Below, piece by piece: positions 9,304 to 17,873 of a stretch of DNA of 64,000 bases. The translations under genes were made by a program, and so were the position numbers. Origin of the DNA: Janibacter sp. Soil728 (lineage in GTDB: Bacteria > Actinomycetota > Actinomycetes > Actinomycetales > Dermatophilaceae); the NCBI RefSeq assembly GCF_001428305.1, contig NZ_LMRZ01000004.1, positions 748,781 to 812,780 on the forward strand. Direction: 5' to 3'. The notes below the pieces were generated by a model that ran no database searches, had not been told where the DNA came from, and saw nothing but the letters and a program-made list of their open reading frames with translations. Numbering within the stretch: position 1 is the first letter of the stretch; each line of letters starts with the position of its first letter.

Positions 9304-9906
9304 TCAAACAGGGGCGAGCCGCTGGTGCGGCCGCGGCGGCAGCTCGACGTCGATGGGGTCACCGGGCCGCACGGTGCCGCTGCGCTCGACGACTGCCATG
9401 ACGCCGGCTCGGCGCACGATGCCGACACCGTCGACACTCTCGACCCCACCGGTGGGGCCCAGCTCCACATCGGAGTCCGAGGCGACCCCGTCGACCCGGC
9501 GGACGACGAGCCCCAGCAGCCCGCGAGAGTACTCGTCGATCTGCCGGCACGGGTTGCGCAGCCCGGTCAGGCGCACGGTCGCACCGCCCAGGTGCAGTCG
9601 CGTGCCCTCGGGGAGACCGAGCAGGTCCAGTCCTGCGGTGAGGACGTTCTCGCCGAGTGACCCCGGACCGATGTCGTGCCCGGCACTCCGGGCCTCGTCC
9701 AGCAGAGCCCCCTGGACGAGGTGCACCTGGCGCAGGTTGGGCTGGTTGGGGTCGCGTCTGACCCGCGAGCGGTGCTGCACCAGGGTCCCGGCATGGGCGT
9801 CGCCGCGCACCCCGAGGTCCTCGACGAGCTCGATGGCCTCGCAGGGCTGCTTGCTGAAGCGGTGCAGCTGGTCACGGCTCACCGACATGACGAAGGGGGT
9901 GTCCAC
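9304..9906 (-). CDS. MOSC domain protein
   Basis: MOSC (MoCo sulfurase C-terminal) proteins bind a sulfur or molybdenum cofactor through a conserved cysteine. The features are PNLRQVHLVQ near 50-65, GSLGENVLTAGLDLLGL, an LHLGGATVRLTGL strand, and the signature Cys in RNPCRQID, about residue 120 from the GTG. It is about 200 residues, the standard size for stand-alone YiiM-like members. Two starts are possible: GTG at 9906, with a CAGGAT -10-like box 7 bases upstream, or ATG at 9888, which is closer to the conserved MSVSRDQ start. The aceE terminator hairpin overlaps this region. It may relate to fdhD (12824-13711), which also serves molybdoenzymes, but the two are separated by aceE. Confidence 0.85.
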   Translation of the reverse strand: MDTPFVMSVSRDQLHRFSKQPCEAIELVEDLGVRGDAHAGTLVQHRSRVRRDPNQPNLRQVHLVQGALLDEARSAGHDIGPGSLGENVLTAGLDLLGLPEGTRLHLGGATVRLTGLRNPCRQIDEYSRGLLGLVVRRVDGVASDSDVELGPTGGVESVDGVGIVRRAGVMAVVERSGTVRPGDPIDVELPPRPHQRLAPV

Positions 9907-9945
9907 GCCCGTGATCCTGCCACGGTGGTGGACACCCCCTTCGTC
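9889..9945 (-). terminator. aceE terminator: perfect 18-bp stem overlapping the MOSC gene start
   Basis: Arms GACGAAGGGGGTGTCCAC (9889-9906) and GTGGACACCCCCTTCGTC (9928-9945) are perfectly complementary around 21 bases. It begins 12 bases after the aceE stop. There is no T-run, as is common in actinobacterial terminators. One arm coincides with the first six codons of the MOSC gene if that starts at GTG 9906. Confidence 0.8.
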
Positions 9946-9956
9946 TGCAGCGTGCG

Positions 9957-12749
9957 TCAGGCGTCGCCGCCGGCGTTGCCGGAGGTGCCGGCGCTGACGT
10001 CGAGCAGGCGGTACTTGTCAGCCGCCTTGCCCGGCACGTCCTCGGCCACCCAGCCGCGGTCGGCGAGCATCTGCAGGGCCCGGACGGTCATCGAGGGACC
10101 GTCGACGTGGAAGTAGCGACGGGCCGCAGCCCGGGTGTCGGAGAAGCCGAAGCCGTCGGTGCCGAGCGCCGAGAACTCCTCGGGGACCCACGGGCGGATC
10201 TGGTCCTGGACCTGCTTCATGTAGTCCGAGACCGCGACGACCGGGCCGACCGCACCCTCGAGGGCCTGGGTGATGTACGGCGTGCGCCGCTCGGCCTCGG
10301 GGTGGAGGAAGCGCTCCTGGTCGCAGGCCATCGCCTCGCGGCGCAGCTCGCTCCAGCTGGTCACCGACCAGACGTCGGCGACGACGCCCCAGTCGTCCCT
10401 GAGCAGCTGCTGTGCCTCGAGCGCCCACGGCATGCCGACCCCGCTGGCGAGCAGCTGGCACCGGGGCGGGGTGTCGCCCAGGCCGGAGTCGTCACCCGCG
10501 GAGTAGCGGTACATGCCCTTGAGCAGTCCGGCGACATCCAGGCCCTCGGGCTGGGCCGGCTGCACCAGCGGCTCGTTGTAGAGGGTGAGGTAGTAGATGA
10601 CATTGCGGCTCGAGTCGCCCTTGGGCGCGTCGCCGCCGTACATCGTCTCCAGACCCTGACGCATGATGTGGGCGATCTCGAACCCGTAGGCCGGGTCCCA
10701 GGCCACGACGGCGGGGTTGGTCGCCGCGAGCAGGGGGGAGTGGCCGTCAGCGTGCTGCAGGCCCTCACCGGTCAGCGTCGTGCGACCGGCGGTGGCACCG
10801 AGCATGAAGCCGCGCGCCATCTGGTCGCCCGCGGCCCAGATGCTGTCGCCCGTGCGCTGGAAGCCGAACATCGAGTAGAAGATGTACATCGGGATCATCG
10901 GCTCGCCGTGCGTGGCGTAGCTCGTCGCGGCGGCGGTGAAGGCAGCCACCGAGCCGGCCTCGTTGATGCCGGTGTGGATGATCTGGCCCTGCTCCGACTC
11001 GCGGTAGGCGAGCATGAGGTCGGCGTCGACCGAGGTGTAGTTCTGGCCGTGCGGGTTGTAGATCTTCTTCGTCGGGAAGAAGGCGTCCAGCCCGAAGGTG
11101 CGGGCCTCGTCGGGGATGATCGGCACGATCCGGTCGCCGAAGTCCTTCTCCCGCATGAGGTCCTTCAGCAGCCGGACCCACGCCATGGTCGTGGCGATCT
11201 CCTGCTTGCCCGAGCCCTTGGCCATCTGGGCGTACTTGTCGTCACCGGGCAGCGTCGGCGTCGTGTACTCGACCCGGCGCTGGGGCAGGCCGCCGCCGAG
11301 CTTGCCGCGGCGCTCCTTGAGGTACTGGATCGCCTCGTCGCCCTCGCCCGGGTGGTAGTAGGGCGGCAGGTAGGGGTCGGCCTCGAGCTGCTCGTCCGAG
11401 ATCGGGATCTTCAGGCCGTCGCGCAGGCCCTTGAGGTCGTCGAGGGTCAGCTTCTTCATCTGGTGGGTCGCGTTGCGCCCGGCGAAGTGCGTCCCCAGGC
11501 CGTAGCCCTTGATCGTCTTGGCGAGGATGACGGTCGGCTGACCGGTGTGCTCGGTCGCCTCGCGGTAGGCGGCGTAGACCTTGTTGTAGTCGTGGCCGCC
11601 ACGCTTGAGCTTCCACCACACGTCCTCGTCGGACCAGTCCTCGACGAGCTTGCGGGTGCGCGGGTCACGGTTGAAGAAGTTCTCGCGCACGTACGCGCCG
11701 TCGTTGGCGCGGAAGGTCTGGTAGTCGCCGTCGGGCGTCTGGTTCATGAGGTTGACCAGCGCGCCGTCGCGATCGGACGCCAGCAGCGGGTCCCAGCCAC
11801 GGCCCCAGACGACCTTGATGACATTCCAGCCGGCGCCGCGGAAGTAGGCCTCGAGCTCCTGGATGATCTTGCCGTTGCCACGGACCGGTCCGTCGAGGCG
11901 CTGCAGGTTGCAGTTGATGACGAAGGTGAGGTTGTCCAGCTCTTCGAAGGCGGCCGTCTGGAGCAGGCCGCGGCTCTCGGGCTCGTCCATCTCGCCGTCA
12001 CCGAGGAAGGCCCACACGTGCTGCTGCGAGGTGTCCTTGATGCCGCGGTTGTGCAGGTACTTGTTGAACTGCGCCTGGTAGATCGCGTTCATCGGGCCGA
12101 TGCCCATCGAGACGGTGGGGAACTCCCAGAAGTCGGGCATCAGCCGCGGGTGCGGGTAGGAGGGCATGCCGATGTCGCCACCGTTTGCCAGCCGGTGGGC
12201 CTCCTGCCGGAAGCCGTCCATCTGGTCCTCGCTCAGACGTCCCTCGAGGAAGGCGCGGGCGTACATGCCGGGGGAGGCGTGCCCCTGGAAGAAGATCTGG
12301 TCGCCGCCACCGGGGTGGTCCTTGCCCCGCCAGAAGTGGTTGAAGCCGACCTCGTAGAGGGTCGCCGCGGAGGCGTAGGAGGAGATGTGGCCGCCGACGC
12401 CGACCCCGGGGCGCTGGGCGCGGTGCACCTGGACGGCCGCATTCCAGCGGATCCACGCGCGGTAGCGGCGCTCGACCTCCTGGTCACCGGGGTACCACGG
12501 CTCGTTGGTCGGCTTGATCGTGTTGACGTAGTCGGTCGTCGTCAGCGACGGGACCCCCACGTTCTTCATCCGCGCACGCTCCAGCAGTCGCAGCATCACG
12601 TAGCGGGCGCGATCGAGCCCGGAGTCGTCGATGAGGGCATCGATGGAGTCCAGCCACTCGGCGGTCTCCTCCGCATCGATGTCCGGCAAGTGGGTGGGGA
12701 TGCCGTTGAGGATGGGTCCGTCGCTGAGGTAATCCGCTGAGCCGGGCAC
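9957..12749 (-). CDS. aceE: Pyruvate dehydrogenase E1 component (homodimeric)
   Basis: AceE decarboxylates pyruvate with thiamine diphosphate and passes the acetyl group to lipoyl-E2. The 930-residue protein matches the gamma-proteobacterial/actinobacterial homodimeric E1. The ThDP/Mg motif is [12 protein letters not shown] (GDG at 250-252) followed by [12 protein letters not shown] with N279 and N281. The C-terminal transketolase-like domain follows. The GTG start at 12749 is preceded by AAAGGACGACGAC, a good ribosome binding site. No E2 or E3 gene is adjacent; actinobacteria often share E2 with 2-oxoglutarate dehydrogenase. In M. tuberculosis aceE lies next to the fasR homologue and ahpE/DUF3052, which are also nearby here. 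Confidence 0.97.
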   Translation of the reverse strand: MPGSADYLSDGPILNGIPTHLPDIDAEETAEWLDSIDALIDDSGLDRARYVMLRLLERARMKNVGVPSLTTTDYVNTIKPTNEPWYPGDQEVERRYRAWIRWNAAVQVHRAQRPGVGVGGHISSYASAATLYEVGFNHFWRGKDHPGGGDQIFFQGHASPGMYARAFLEGRLSEDQMDGFRQEAHRLANGGDIGMPSYPHPRLMPDFWEFPTVSMGIGPMNAIYQAQFNKYLHNRGIKDTSQQHVWAFLGDGEMDEPESRGLLQTAAFEELDNLTFVINCNLQRLDGPVRGNGKIIQELEAYFRGAGWNVIKVVWGRGWDPLLASDRDGALVNLMNQTPDGDYQTFRANDGAYVRENFFNRDPRTRKLVEDWSDEDVWWKLKRGGHDYNKVYAAYREATEHTGQPTVILAKTIKGYGLGTHFAGRNATHQMKKLTLDDLKGLRDGLKIPISDEQLEADPYLPPYYHPGEGDEAIQYLKERRGKLGGGLPQRRVEYTTPTLPGDDKYAQMAKGSGKQEIATTMAWVRLLKDLMREKDFGDRIVPIIPDEARTFGLDAFFPTKKIYNPHGQNYTSVDADLMLAYRESEQGQIIHTGINEAGSVAAFTAAATSYATHGEPMIPMYIFYSMFGFQRTGDSIWAAGDQMARGFMLGATAGRTTLTGEGLQHADGHSPLLAATNPAVVAWDPAYGFEIAHIMRQGLETMYGGDAPKGDSSRNVIYYLTLYNEPLVQPAQPEGLDVAGLLKGMYRYSAGDDSGLGDTPPRCQLLASGVGMPWALEAQQLLRDDWGVVADVWSVTSWSELRREAMACDQERFLHPEAERRTPYITQALEGAVGPVVAVSDYMKQVQDQIRPWVPEEFSALGTDGFGFSDTRAAARRYFHVDGPSMTVRALQMLADRGWVAEDVPGKAADKYRLLDVSAGTSGNAGGDA

Positions 12750-12823
12750 GTCGTCGTCCTTTCAAGACCGGTCCGCCAGAGGTGACGGCGGACACAGCCA
12801 CTATCCCGCGTCCGTGGCAGTCG

Positions 12824-13711
12824 TCACAAACCGGGCTCGCCCCCCGAGATGCGTAGGGGGTGGCTGTAGGCGGTCGCGCGCTCCCCACGAACGAAGCCCA
12901 GCAGGGTCAGACCGCTGCGCTCGGCGACCTCCACGGCGAGCGATGTCGCCGCAGAGACGCAGGCCAGGACCGGTACCCCGGAGACGGCGGCCTTCTGCGC
13001 GATCTCGAAGCCGGCCCGGGAGGAGACGAGCAGGGCGTGTCCGCGCAGGGGCAGACGCCCTTCGCGGGCCGCCCACCCGATGACCTTGTCGACGGCGTTG
13101 TGCCGGCCGATGTCCTCACGCACCACGAGCACCTCACCCCGGGCGTCCAGCAGGGCAGCCGCGTGCACGCCGCCGGTCGCCTCGAACACCTTCTGCCGCA
13201 GCCGCATTGCCGCCATGCCGGCGTGGATCGCCTCGAGCCCGAAGTGGGCGTCGTCGGTCGAGGGCGAGTGGGGGAGAGCCGCCAGCAGGTCGTCCACCGA
13301 GGTCGACCCGCAGACGCCGCAGGCGCTCGTCGCCACCTCGGTCCGCTCGGTGATCGGCCGTCGGAGCGAGACCCCCGCCGCCAGGGTCACCTCGACGACG
13401 TTGAAGGTCGGCGACCCGTCGGGCCCGGTGTCGGTGCAATGCATCATCGTCGCGACGTCGTCCCCGTCGCCGATGAGCCCCTCGGCCACGAGGTGGCCGA
13501 GCGTGAGGTCGAAGTCGTCCCCGGGCAGGCGCATCGTCGTCGTCACCGTCGTCGACGGCGGGCGAAGGGGGTTGCTCCCCGCGGGGATGCCCTGCGTCGG
13601 CAGCGCCGCCACCCTGATCTCGAGCGGTTCCTCGACCGCGACGGACTCGATACGGGTCCCTGAACGGTCCCCGACCCGCTGCACCTTCAGGCGCTGCGTC
13701 ATGCGTCCCAT
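12824..13711 (-). CDS. fdhD: Formate dehydrogenase accessory sulfurtransferase
   Basis: FdhD delivers sulfur to the molybdenum cofactor of formate dehydrogenase. The active-site cysteines are C131 and C134 in SACGVCGSTSVDD, as in E. coli FdhD (C121, C124). Other family segments are VREDIGRHNAVDKVIG and ALLVSSRAGFEIAQKAA near the C-terminus. The product is 295 residues. I chose ATG 13711, 7 bases after GGAGGG; an in-frame ATG at 13702 is the alternative. No formate dehydrogenase subunit gene lies in this window, so the client enzyme must be elsewhere. Confidence 0.93.
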   Translation of the reverse strand: MGRMTQRLKVQRVGDRSGTRIESVAVEEPLEIRVAALPTQGIPAGSNPLRPPSTTVTTTMRLPGDDFDLTLGHLVAEGLIGDGDDVATMMHCTDTGPDGSPTFNVVEVTLAAGVSLRRPITERTEVATSACGVCGSTSVDDLLAALPHSPSTDDAHFGLEAIHAGMAAMRLRQKVFEATGGVHAAALLDARGEVLVVREDIGRHNAVDKVIGWAAREGRLPLRGHALLVSSRAGFEIAQKAAVSGVPVLACVSAATSLAVEVAERSGLTLLGFVRGERATAYSHPLRISGGEPGL

Positions 13712-13775
13712 CTCTGCACCCTCCTCCGGTCGCCCACGACGCCAGCCTACGGATCCCGTCTGGTGTGATGGTGCC

Positions 13776-14312
13776 GTGGATGAGCAGCCGGCAGGCCCCC
13801 CTTCGATCTCGCCCCCTCCCAGCCCGACCGTGCTGCGGTTGCAGGGAGGTGAGGGCGCGGACTGGCAACCGGTCTCGCCGAAGCTGGCCAGGGTGCGACG
13901 CGTCACCGCGACCGCGACACTCCTCCCGGTGTCCCTCGCGCTCGCCTTCTCGGCCGTCCACCTCTGGTGGTGGCTGGCCGTCGGCGCCGCCGTCCTGGTC
14001 CTGCTGTGGGCCTGGCTGATGTGGCTGCTCGGGGTGCAGGTGCGCGCGATCAGCTGGGCCGAGCTGCCCGAGGAGCTGGCGATCCGCAAGGGGCGCGTGT
14101 GGCGCCGCCTCGTGACGATCCCCTACGGCCGCATCCAGTACGTCGACCTCACCTCCGGTCCCTACAAGCGTCAGGTGGGTCTGGCCGACATCACCGTCAA
14201 CACCGCCTCGCCCGCGAGCAGCGGCGACATCCCCGGCCTGCCCGCAGAGGTCGCCGAGGAGCTGCGAGTGCGTCTCGCGGCCCGCGGCGAGGCGCAGCGG
14301 GCGGGCCTGTGA
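13776..14312 (+). CDS. Bacterial PH-domain membrane protein (YdbS-like)
   Basis: The 178-residue protein has two adjacent transmembrane segments near 45-85 (LLPVSLALAFSAVHLWWWL, VGAAVLVLLWAWLMWLLG) followed by a bPH2-type domain: IRKGRVWRRLVTIPYGRIQYVDLT and GLADITVNTAS. This is the YdbS layout. It overlaps the next gene (GTGA), which encodes the larger YdbT-like partner; such pairs form membrane complexes of unknown biochemical role, implicated in antimicrobial-peptide resistance in Bacillus. The GTG at 13776 lies shortly after the divergent fdhD start, with no clear Shine-Dalgarno sequence. An earlier in-frame GTG 18 bases upstream is possible. Confidence 0.85.
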   Translation: MDEQPAGPPSISPPPSPTVLRLQGGEGADWQPVSPKLARVRRVTATATLLPVSLALAFSAVHLWWWLAVGAAVLVLLWAWLMWLLGVQVRAISWAELPEELAIRKGRVWRRLVTIPYGRIQYVDLTSGPYKRQVGLADITVNTASPASSGDIPGLPAEVAEELRVRLAARGEAQRAGL

Positions 14313-15754
14313 CCGACGAGGGTTTCGTCCGGGTCCACCCGGTCTCGCCCTTCATCCGCGGCGGGCTCATCGTCCTGGGCGTCGTCGGCTACTACGTCAG
14401 CCAGCAGATCGACTCCATCGCGGGGGCCATCGGCGGACTCGACGGAGGCGGTGGCCAAGGAGGCGGAGGACGCTGGGTCCTCCTCCAGGGCGGCATCCTC
14501 GTCCTGGTGGTCCTCGGCGCCGTCGTGCTCGGCCTCACGTCATGGTGGTTCACCCGCTACCGGCTCGGGGACGACAGCATCGAGATGCACACCGGTGCGC
14601 TCTTTCGCCAGCACCGGCAGGTGCGCTACGACCGCATCCAGGCCGTGGACATCGTCCGGCCGCTCCTGGCCCGTCTGACCGGCCTGTCCGAGGTGCGGGT
14701 GGAGTCTGCCGGCGGAGGTGACTCGCACCTGTCGATCGCCTACCTGCGGGTCGCTGACGCCGAGGCCATGCGAGAACTGCTCCTCGGGCTCGCGGAGCGC
14801 GTCGGAGCGACGTCAGGGGCGGCCGCACCCGTCGACGCCGGTGAGGCGGTCGGCACACCCGTGCCGGCGTCCCAGCACCTGCTGTCGGTGCCGCCCGCGC
14901 GGGTGGTCGCCTCGGTCCTGCTGAGCGGGGAGGCGATCGTCATCGTGGTGGTGGCGGTGGTCGCGATCGTCCTGGCCGTCGCCGGGCTGGGCCCTGCGGT
15001 CGGAGGAGCCCTCCCGCTGCTGGTCATCACCGCCGGTCGCGCGCTCGTGCGACTGACCCGATGGTGGGGGCTGACCGTTCAGCTGCGGGGTTCGACCCTG
15101 ACGAGCCAGCGCGGCCTCACCGACACCCGGACCTCCTCGGTCCCGCTGCACCGGGTCCAGGCGGTGGCGATCGAGCAACCCTGGCTGTGGCGACGCAAGG
15201 GCTGGTGGTCGCTCGAGGTCAATGTCGCCGGGGCCGAGATCGGCTCGGCCTCCGAGGGAGCGTCGGACAGCGAGCTGGTGCCGGTCGCGACGACGGGCGA
15301 GGTCATGCGGCTGCTCGAGGTCCTCACCGGGGACCCGGTGACGACCGCCGAGGTCGGTTCCCTGATCGCTGGCACGCCGGCGGACTTCGTCGGCCAGCCA
15401 CGCCGAGCCCGCTGGCTCCACCCCTTCGCGCACCGCCGCATCGGCTACCTCGCGGGGGAGCGGGCGGTCATCACGCGCGGCGGGTGGCTCGACCACTCGA
15501 TCCAGATCGTGCCGTGGGGACGGATCCAGTCACTGACCCTGGCCCAGGGGCCGCTCTCGCGCCGGTTGGACCTCGCCAGCGCGCACTTCGTGAGCACCGT
15601 CGGGCCCGTCAGTCCGCACGTCACCCACCTTGATCGGGCCTCGATCGAGGCCCTGAGAGGGCACACCGAGGCCCTCGCGAGCCGCTCGCGACGAGACGAG
15701 TCAGAGGGCTCTGCTTGCTTCCCGCGCCCGGACACGGTGGACTGTCACCGATGA
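14309..15754 (+). CDS. Multi-PH-domain membrane protein (YdbT-like)
   Basis: The 481-residue protein repeats the unit of two membrane helices plus a bPH2 domain. PH-type segments are visible at about 85-150 (YRLGDDSIEMHTGALFRQHRQVRYDRIQAVDIV), 245-330 (TSSVPLHRVQAVAIEQPWLWRRKG) and 390-450 (LDHSIQIVPWGRIQSLTLAQGP). Hydrophobic segments lie near 10-30, 55-80 and 200-240. It starts at GTG 14309, overlapping the stop of the YdbS-like gene, so the two are coupled. Its own stop overlaps the next ATG. Function is not established; membrane scaffolding is the usual suggestion for this family. Confidence 0.85.
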   Translation: MTDEGFVRVHPVSPFIRGGLIVLGVVGYYVSQQIDSIAGAIGGLDGGGGQGGGGRWVLLQGGILVLVVLGAVVLGLTSWWFTRYRLGDDSIEMHTGALFRQHRQVRYDRIQAVDIVRPLLARLTGLSEVRVESAGGGDSHLSIAYLRVADAEAMRELLLGLAERVGATSGAAAPVDAGEAVGTPVPASQHLLSVPPARVVASVLLSGEAIVIVVVAVVAIVLAVAGLGPAVGGALPLLVITAGRALVRLTRWWGLTVQLRGSTLTSQRGLTDTRTSSVPLHRVQAVAIEQPWLWRRKGWWSLEVNVAGAEIGSASEGASDSELVPVATTGEVMRLLEVLTGDPVTTAEVGSLIAGTPADFVGQPRRARWLHPFAHRRIGYLAGERAVITRGGWLDHSIQIVPWGRIQSLTLAQGPLSRRLDLASAHFVSTVGPVSPHVTHLDRASIEALRGHTEALASRSRRDESEGSACFPRPDTVDCHR

Positions 15755-16221
15755 ATGAGCAGCGAGCAGGAGAAGGGACCACGGTCGTGACGGGGCAGTC
15801 GACGGCGCAGGGCGAGGATCTCGCCCGGGACGCCGTGTCCAAGTTGGGCTTCGCCAAGGAGCAGATCGTCCAGGAATATGGCTGGGACGACGACTCCGAC
15901 GAGGCCTTGCGAGAGGCCATCGAGGAGGTCGTCGGCGACCCGATCGAGGACGAGGACTACACCGGCGTCGTCGACGCGGTGATCCTGTGGTGGCGCGATG
16001 GCGACGGTGATCTCACCGACGCCCTCGTCGACACGCTGGGCACGCTGGCCGAGGGTTCCTCGATCGTGCTGCTCACGCCTCGCCCGGGCCAGGAGGACGA
16101 GGTCGACCCCAGCGAGGTCGACGAGGCCGCCACGACCGCCGGACTGCACACGTCCGGCAATGTCATGTGCTCCGAGCACTGGGTCGCCACCCGGCTCGCC
16201 GCCCGCAAGGGCGTCGCCTGA
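15751..16221 (+). CDS. DUF3052 family protein
   Basis: The 156-residue acidic protein contains the DUF3052 core: ARDAVSKLGFAKEQIVQEYGWDDDSDEALREAIEE (about 25-60), then VVDAVILWWRDGDGDLTDAL and GSSIVLLTPRPG. No catalytic residues are recognisable. In actinobacteria this family is found next to aceE and ahpE (Rv2239c in M. tuberculosis), and here too it directly precedes the AhpE gene. The ATG at 15751 overlaps the previous stop (ATGA). An internal in-frame GTG lies at 15787. Function unknown. Confidence 0.85.
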   Translation: MNEQRAGEGTTVVTGQSTAQGEDLARDAVSKLGFAKEQIVQEYGWDDDSDEALREAIEEVVGDPIEDEDYTGVVDAVILWWRDGDGDLTDALVDTLGTLAEGSSIVLLTPRPGQEDEVDPSEVDEAATTAGLHTSGNVMCSEHWVATRLAARKGVA

Positions 16222-16255
16222 TCGTCACCGGCGGGCTCACTGGCAGACTGCCGGG

Positions 16256-16732
16256 ATGACCCAGCAGCCACTGTCGGTCGGGGACACCGCTCCCGACTTC
16301 ACCCTGCGCGACCAGAATGGTCGTGATGTCTCGCTGAGCGAGTGCTTGGGGGAGCGGGCCGTGCTGCTCGTCTTCTACCCCTTCGCCTTCTCCGGGATCT
16401 GCACCGGTGAGCTGGGAGAGATCCGCGACGACCTGGGGCGCTTCGAGTCCGAGGCGGTCACCACCTTCGCCATCTCCTGCGACCCGATGTTCAGCCTGCG
16501 GGCGTGGGCCGACCAGCAGGGGTACTTCTTCCCGTTGCTGTCCGACTTCTGGCCGCACGGGCAGGTCGCGAGTGACTTCGGCGTGCTCGACGAGTCCGCG
16601 GGCAAGGCTGAGCGCGGGACCTTCCTCGTGGGGCGTGACGGACGCATCGCCTGGTCGTTGGTCAACCCCTCCGGGCAGGCACGCGACTTCACCGGCTACC
16701 ACGAGGCGCTCACCCAGCTCGTCGACGCCTGA
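16256..16732 (+). CDS. ahpE: AhpE-type one-Cys peroxiredoxin
   Basis: AhpE reduces peroxides and peroxynitrite through a single peroxidatic cysteine. That residue is C49 in YPFAFSGICTGELGEIRDD. The downstream FPLLSDFWPHGQVASDFGV segment is close to M. tuberculosis AhpE (Rv2238c). No resolving Cys is found in the usual position, consistent with the 1-Cys mechanism that uses mycothiol/mycoredoxin. The 158-residue length is typical. The ATG at 16256 follows CAGACT by 6 bases with no Shine-Dalgarno sequence, a leaderless arrangement. Confidence 0.92.
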   Translation: MTQQPLSVGDTAPDFTLRDQNGRDVSLSECLGERAVLLVFYPFAFSGICTGELGEIRDDLGRFESEAVTTFAISCDPMFSLRAWADQQGYFFPLLSDFWPHGQVASDFGVLDESAGKAERGTFLVGRDGRIAWSLVNPSGQARDFTGYHEALTQLVDA

Positions 16733-16750
16733 GACCTCTCGGGTGGCAGG

Positions 16751-16756
16751 TAGCCT
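16751..16756 (+). promoter_or_regulatory. -10 box before the 2OG-Fe(II) oxygenase gene
   Basis: TAGCCT ends 8 bases before the ATG at 16765. No Shine-Dalgarno sequence intervenes, suggesting a leaderless or near-leaderless mRNA. Confidence 0.4.
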
Positions 16757-16764
16757 TCCTCGTC

Positions 16765-17739
16765 ATGAGCGACGACATCCTCGAGGTTGACCTGCTGGCC
16801 TTCGAGTCCGGGGACGGTGAGCGGGCACGGGCCGTCGTCGACGGTCTGATGACCTCGCTGGACACGGGCTTCGTCTACGTCGAGCACGACCTGTCCGAGG
16901 ACCTCATCGACAGCGCCTACGGCATGCTCGAGGAGTTCTTCGGCGCAGCGCGCGGGGTCAAGGAGCAGTTCGTCGCTCCCGGCACCCACGGTCAGACCGG
17001 CTACACCGGCCTGCTCGTCGAGACCGCGGCCACCGCCGACGTCGCGGACTGGAAGGAGATGCTCAACTGGGGTCCCTCGATCCCGGCCGGGCACCCGCTG
17101 CGCACGCGCTACCCGCACCGGTACCACGACCCGGTGCTCCCGGAGTCGGCCGTCCCGGGCATCACCGAGACGCTCACGACCTTCCACAGGGCGGTCGCGG
17201 ACCTGCAGCGCCGTGTCCTGCGGATCATCGCCACCGGCGTCGGCGCCCACCCCGACTACTTCGACAAGATGCTCGTCGACGGTCCGACCCTCTCTCGGGC
17301 CATCCACTACCCGGCGATGGAGTCCGCGCCCGACGCGCCGCACGTCTGGGCGGCCGAGCACGCCGACATCAACCTCATCACCGCGCTGCCCCGGGCCACG
17401 GCTGCCGGCCTGCAGGTGCGACTGAAGGACAGCGGCGAGTGGATCGATGCCGTCGCCCCCCAGGGTGGCGCGATCATCAACACCGGCCTCATGCTCGAGG
17501 TCGTCACCAACGGGGTCATCACGCCCGGTATCCACCGGGTCGTCGCGGCTCCCGGGCAAGAAGGTGATCGCTACTCGGTGGTCCAGTTCGCCCACCCCAC
17601 ACCGTGGACGGTCCTCAGCCCGCTCGTCGCCACCGTCACCGAGGAGACGCCGCAGCGCTTCTCGCCGATCAGCGCGGCCGACGCCCTCGACCTGGTGCTC
17701 TACGAGATCAACCTCATCGAGGACGCGCGGCGGGTCTGA
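16765..17739 (+). CDS. 2-oxoglutarate/Fe(II)-dependent oxygenase, isopenicillin-N-synthase-like
   Basis: The 324-residue protein belongs to the IPNS-like family of nonheme iron oxygenases. The iron triad is H199 and D201 in AEHADINLITAL plus H257 in TPGIHRVV. The RxS motif that binds the 2-oxoglutarate carboxylate is R269 and S271 in RYSVVQF. The N-terminal DIOX_N part spans roughly residues 5-120. The substrate cannot be predicted; bacterial homologues are scattered and include amino-acid and small-molecule hydroxylases. It is a single gene between ahpE and tRNA-Val with its own promoter-like TAGCCT. Confidence 0.85.
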   Translation: MSDDILEVDLLAFESGDGERARAVVDGLMTSLDTGFVYVEHDLSEDLIDSAYGMLEEFFGAARGVKEQFVAPGTHGQTGYTGLLVETAATADVADWKEMLNWGPSIPAGHPLRTRYPHRYHDPVLPESAVPGITETLTTFHRAVADLQRRVLRIIATGVGAHPDYFDKMLVDGPTLSRAIHYPAMESAPDAPHVWAAEHADINLITALPRATAAGLQVRLKDSGEWIDAVAPQGGAIINTGLMLEVVTNGVITPGIHRVVAAPGQEGDRYSVVQFAHPTPWTVLSPLVATVTEETPQRFSPISAADALDLVLYEINLIEDARRV

Positions 17740-17799
17740 GGCCGAGGCGCCGAGCACGGGCCGCGGGCTGACACAATGACCGCGGCGCCGTGCGCGCCG

Positions 17800-17872
17800 G
17801 GGCCTGTAGCTCAGGTGGTAGAGCACCGCGTTTACACCGCGGGTGTCGTCGGTTCGAGACCGGCCGGGCCCA
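17800..17872 (+). tRNA. tRNA-Val (anticodon TAC)
   Basis: A full cloverleaf folds. The acceptor pair GGGCCTG/CGGGCCC has one U-G wobble. The D arm is GCTC-GAGC, the anticodon stem CCGCG/CGCGG has loop TTTACAC, and the T arm is GTCGG-TTCGAGA-CCGGC with discriminator A at 17872. No CCA is encoded. The next gene's ATG begins one base after the discriminator, so 3' processing exposes that start codon almost at the RNA end. Confidence 0.97.
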
Positions 17873-17873
17873 C

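Noticed and set aside
10107..12740. Plus-strand open frame of about 880 codons opposite aceE
   Set aside because: Antisense shadow of a conserved E1 gene; no start context and no recognisable domain.
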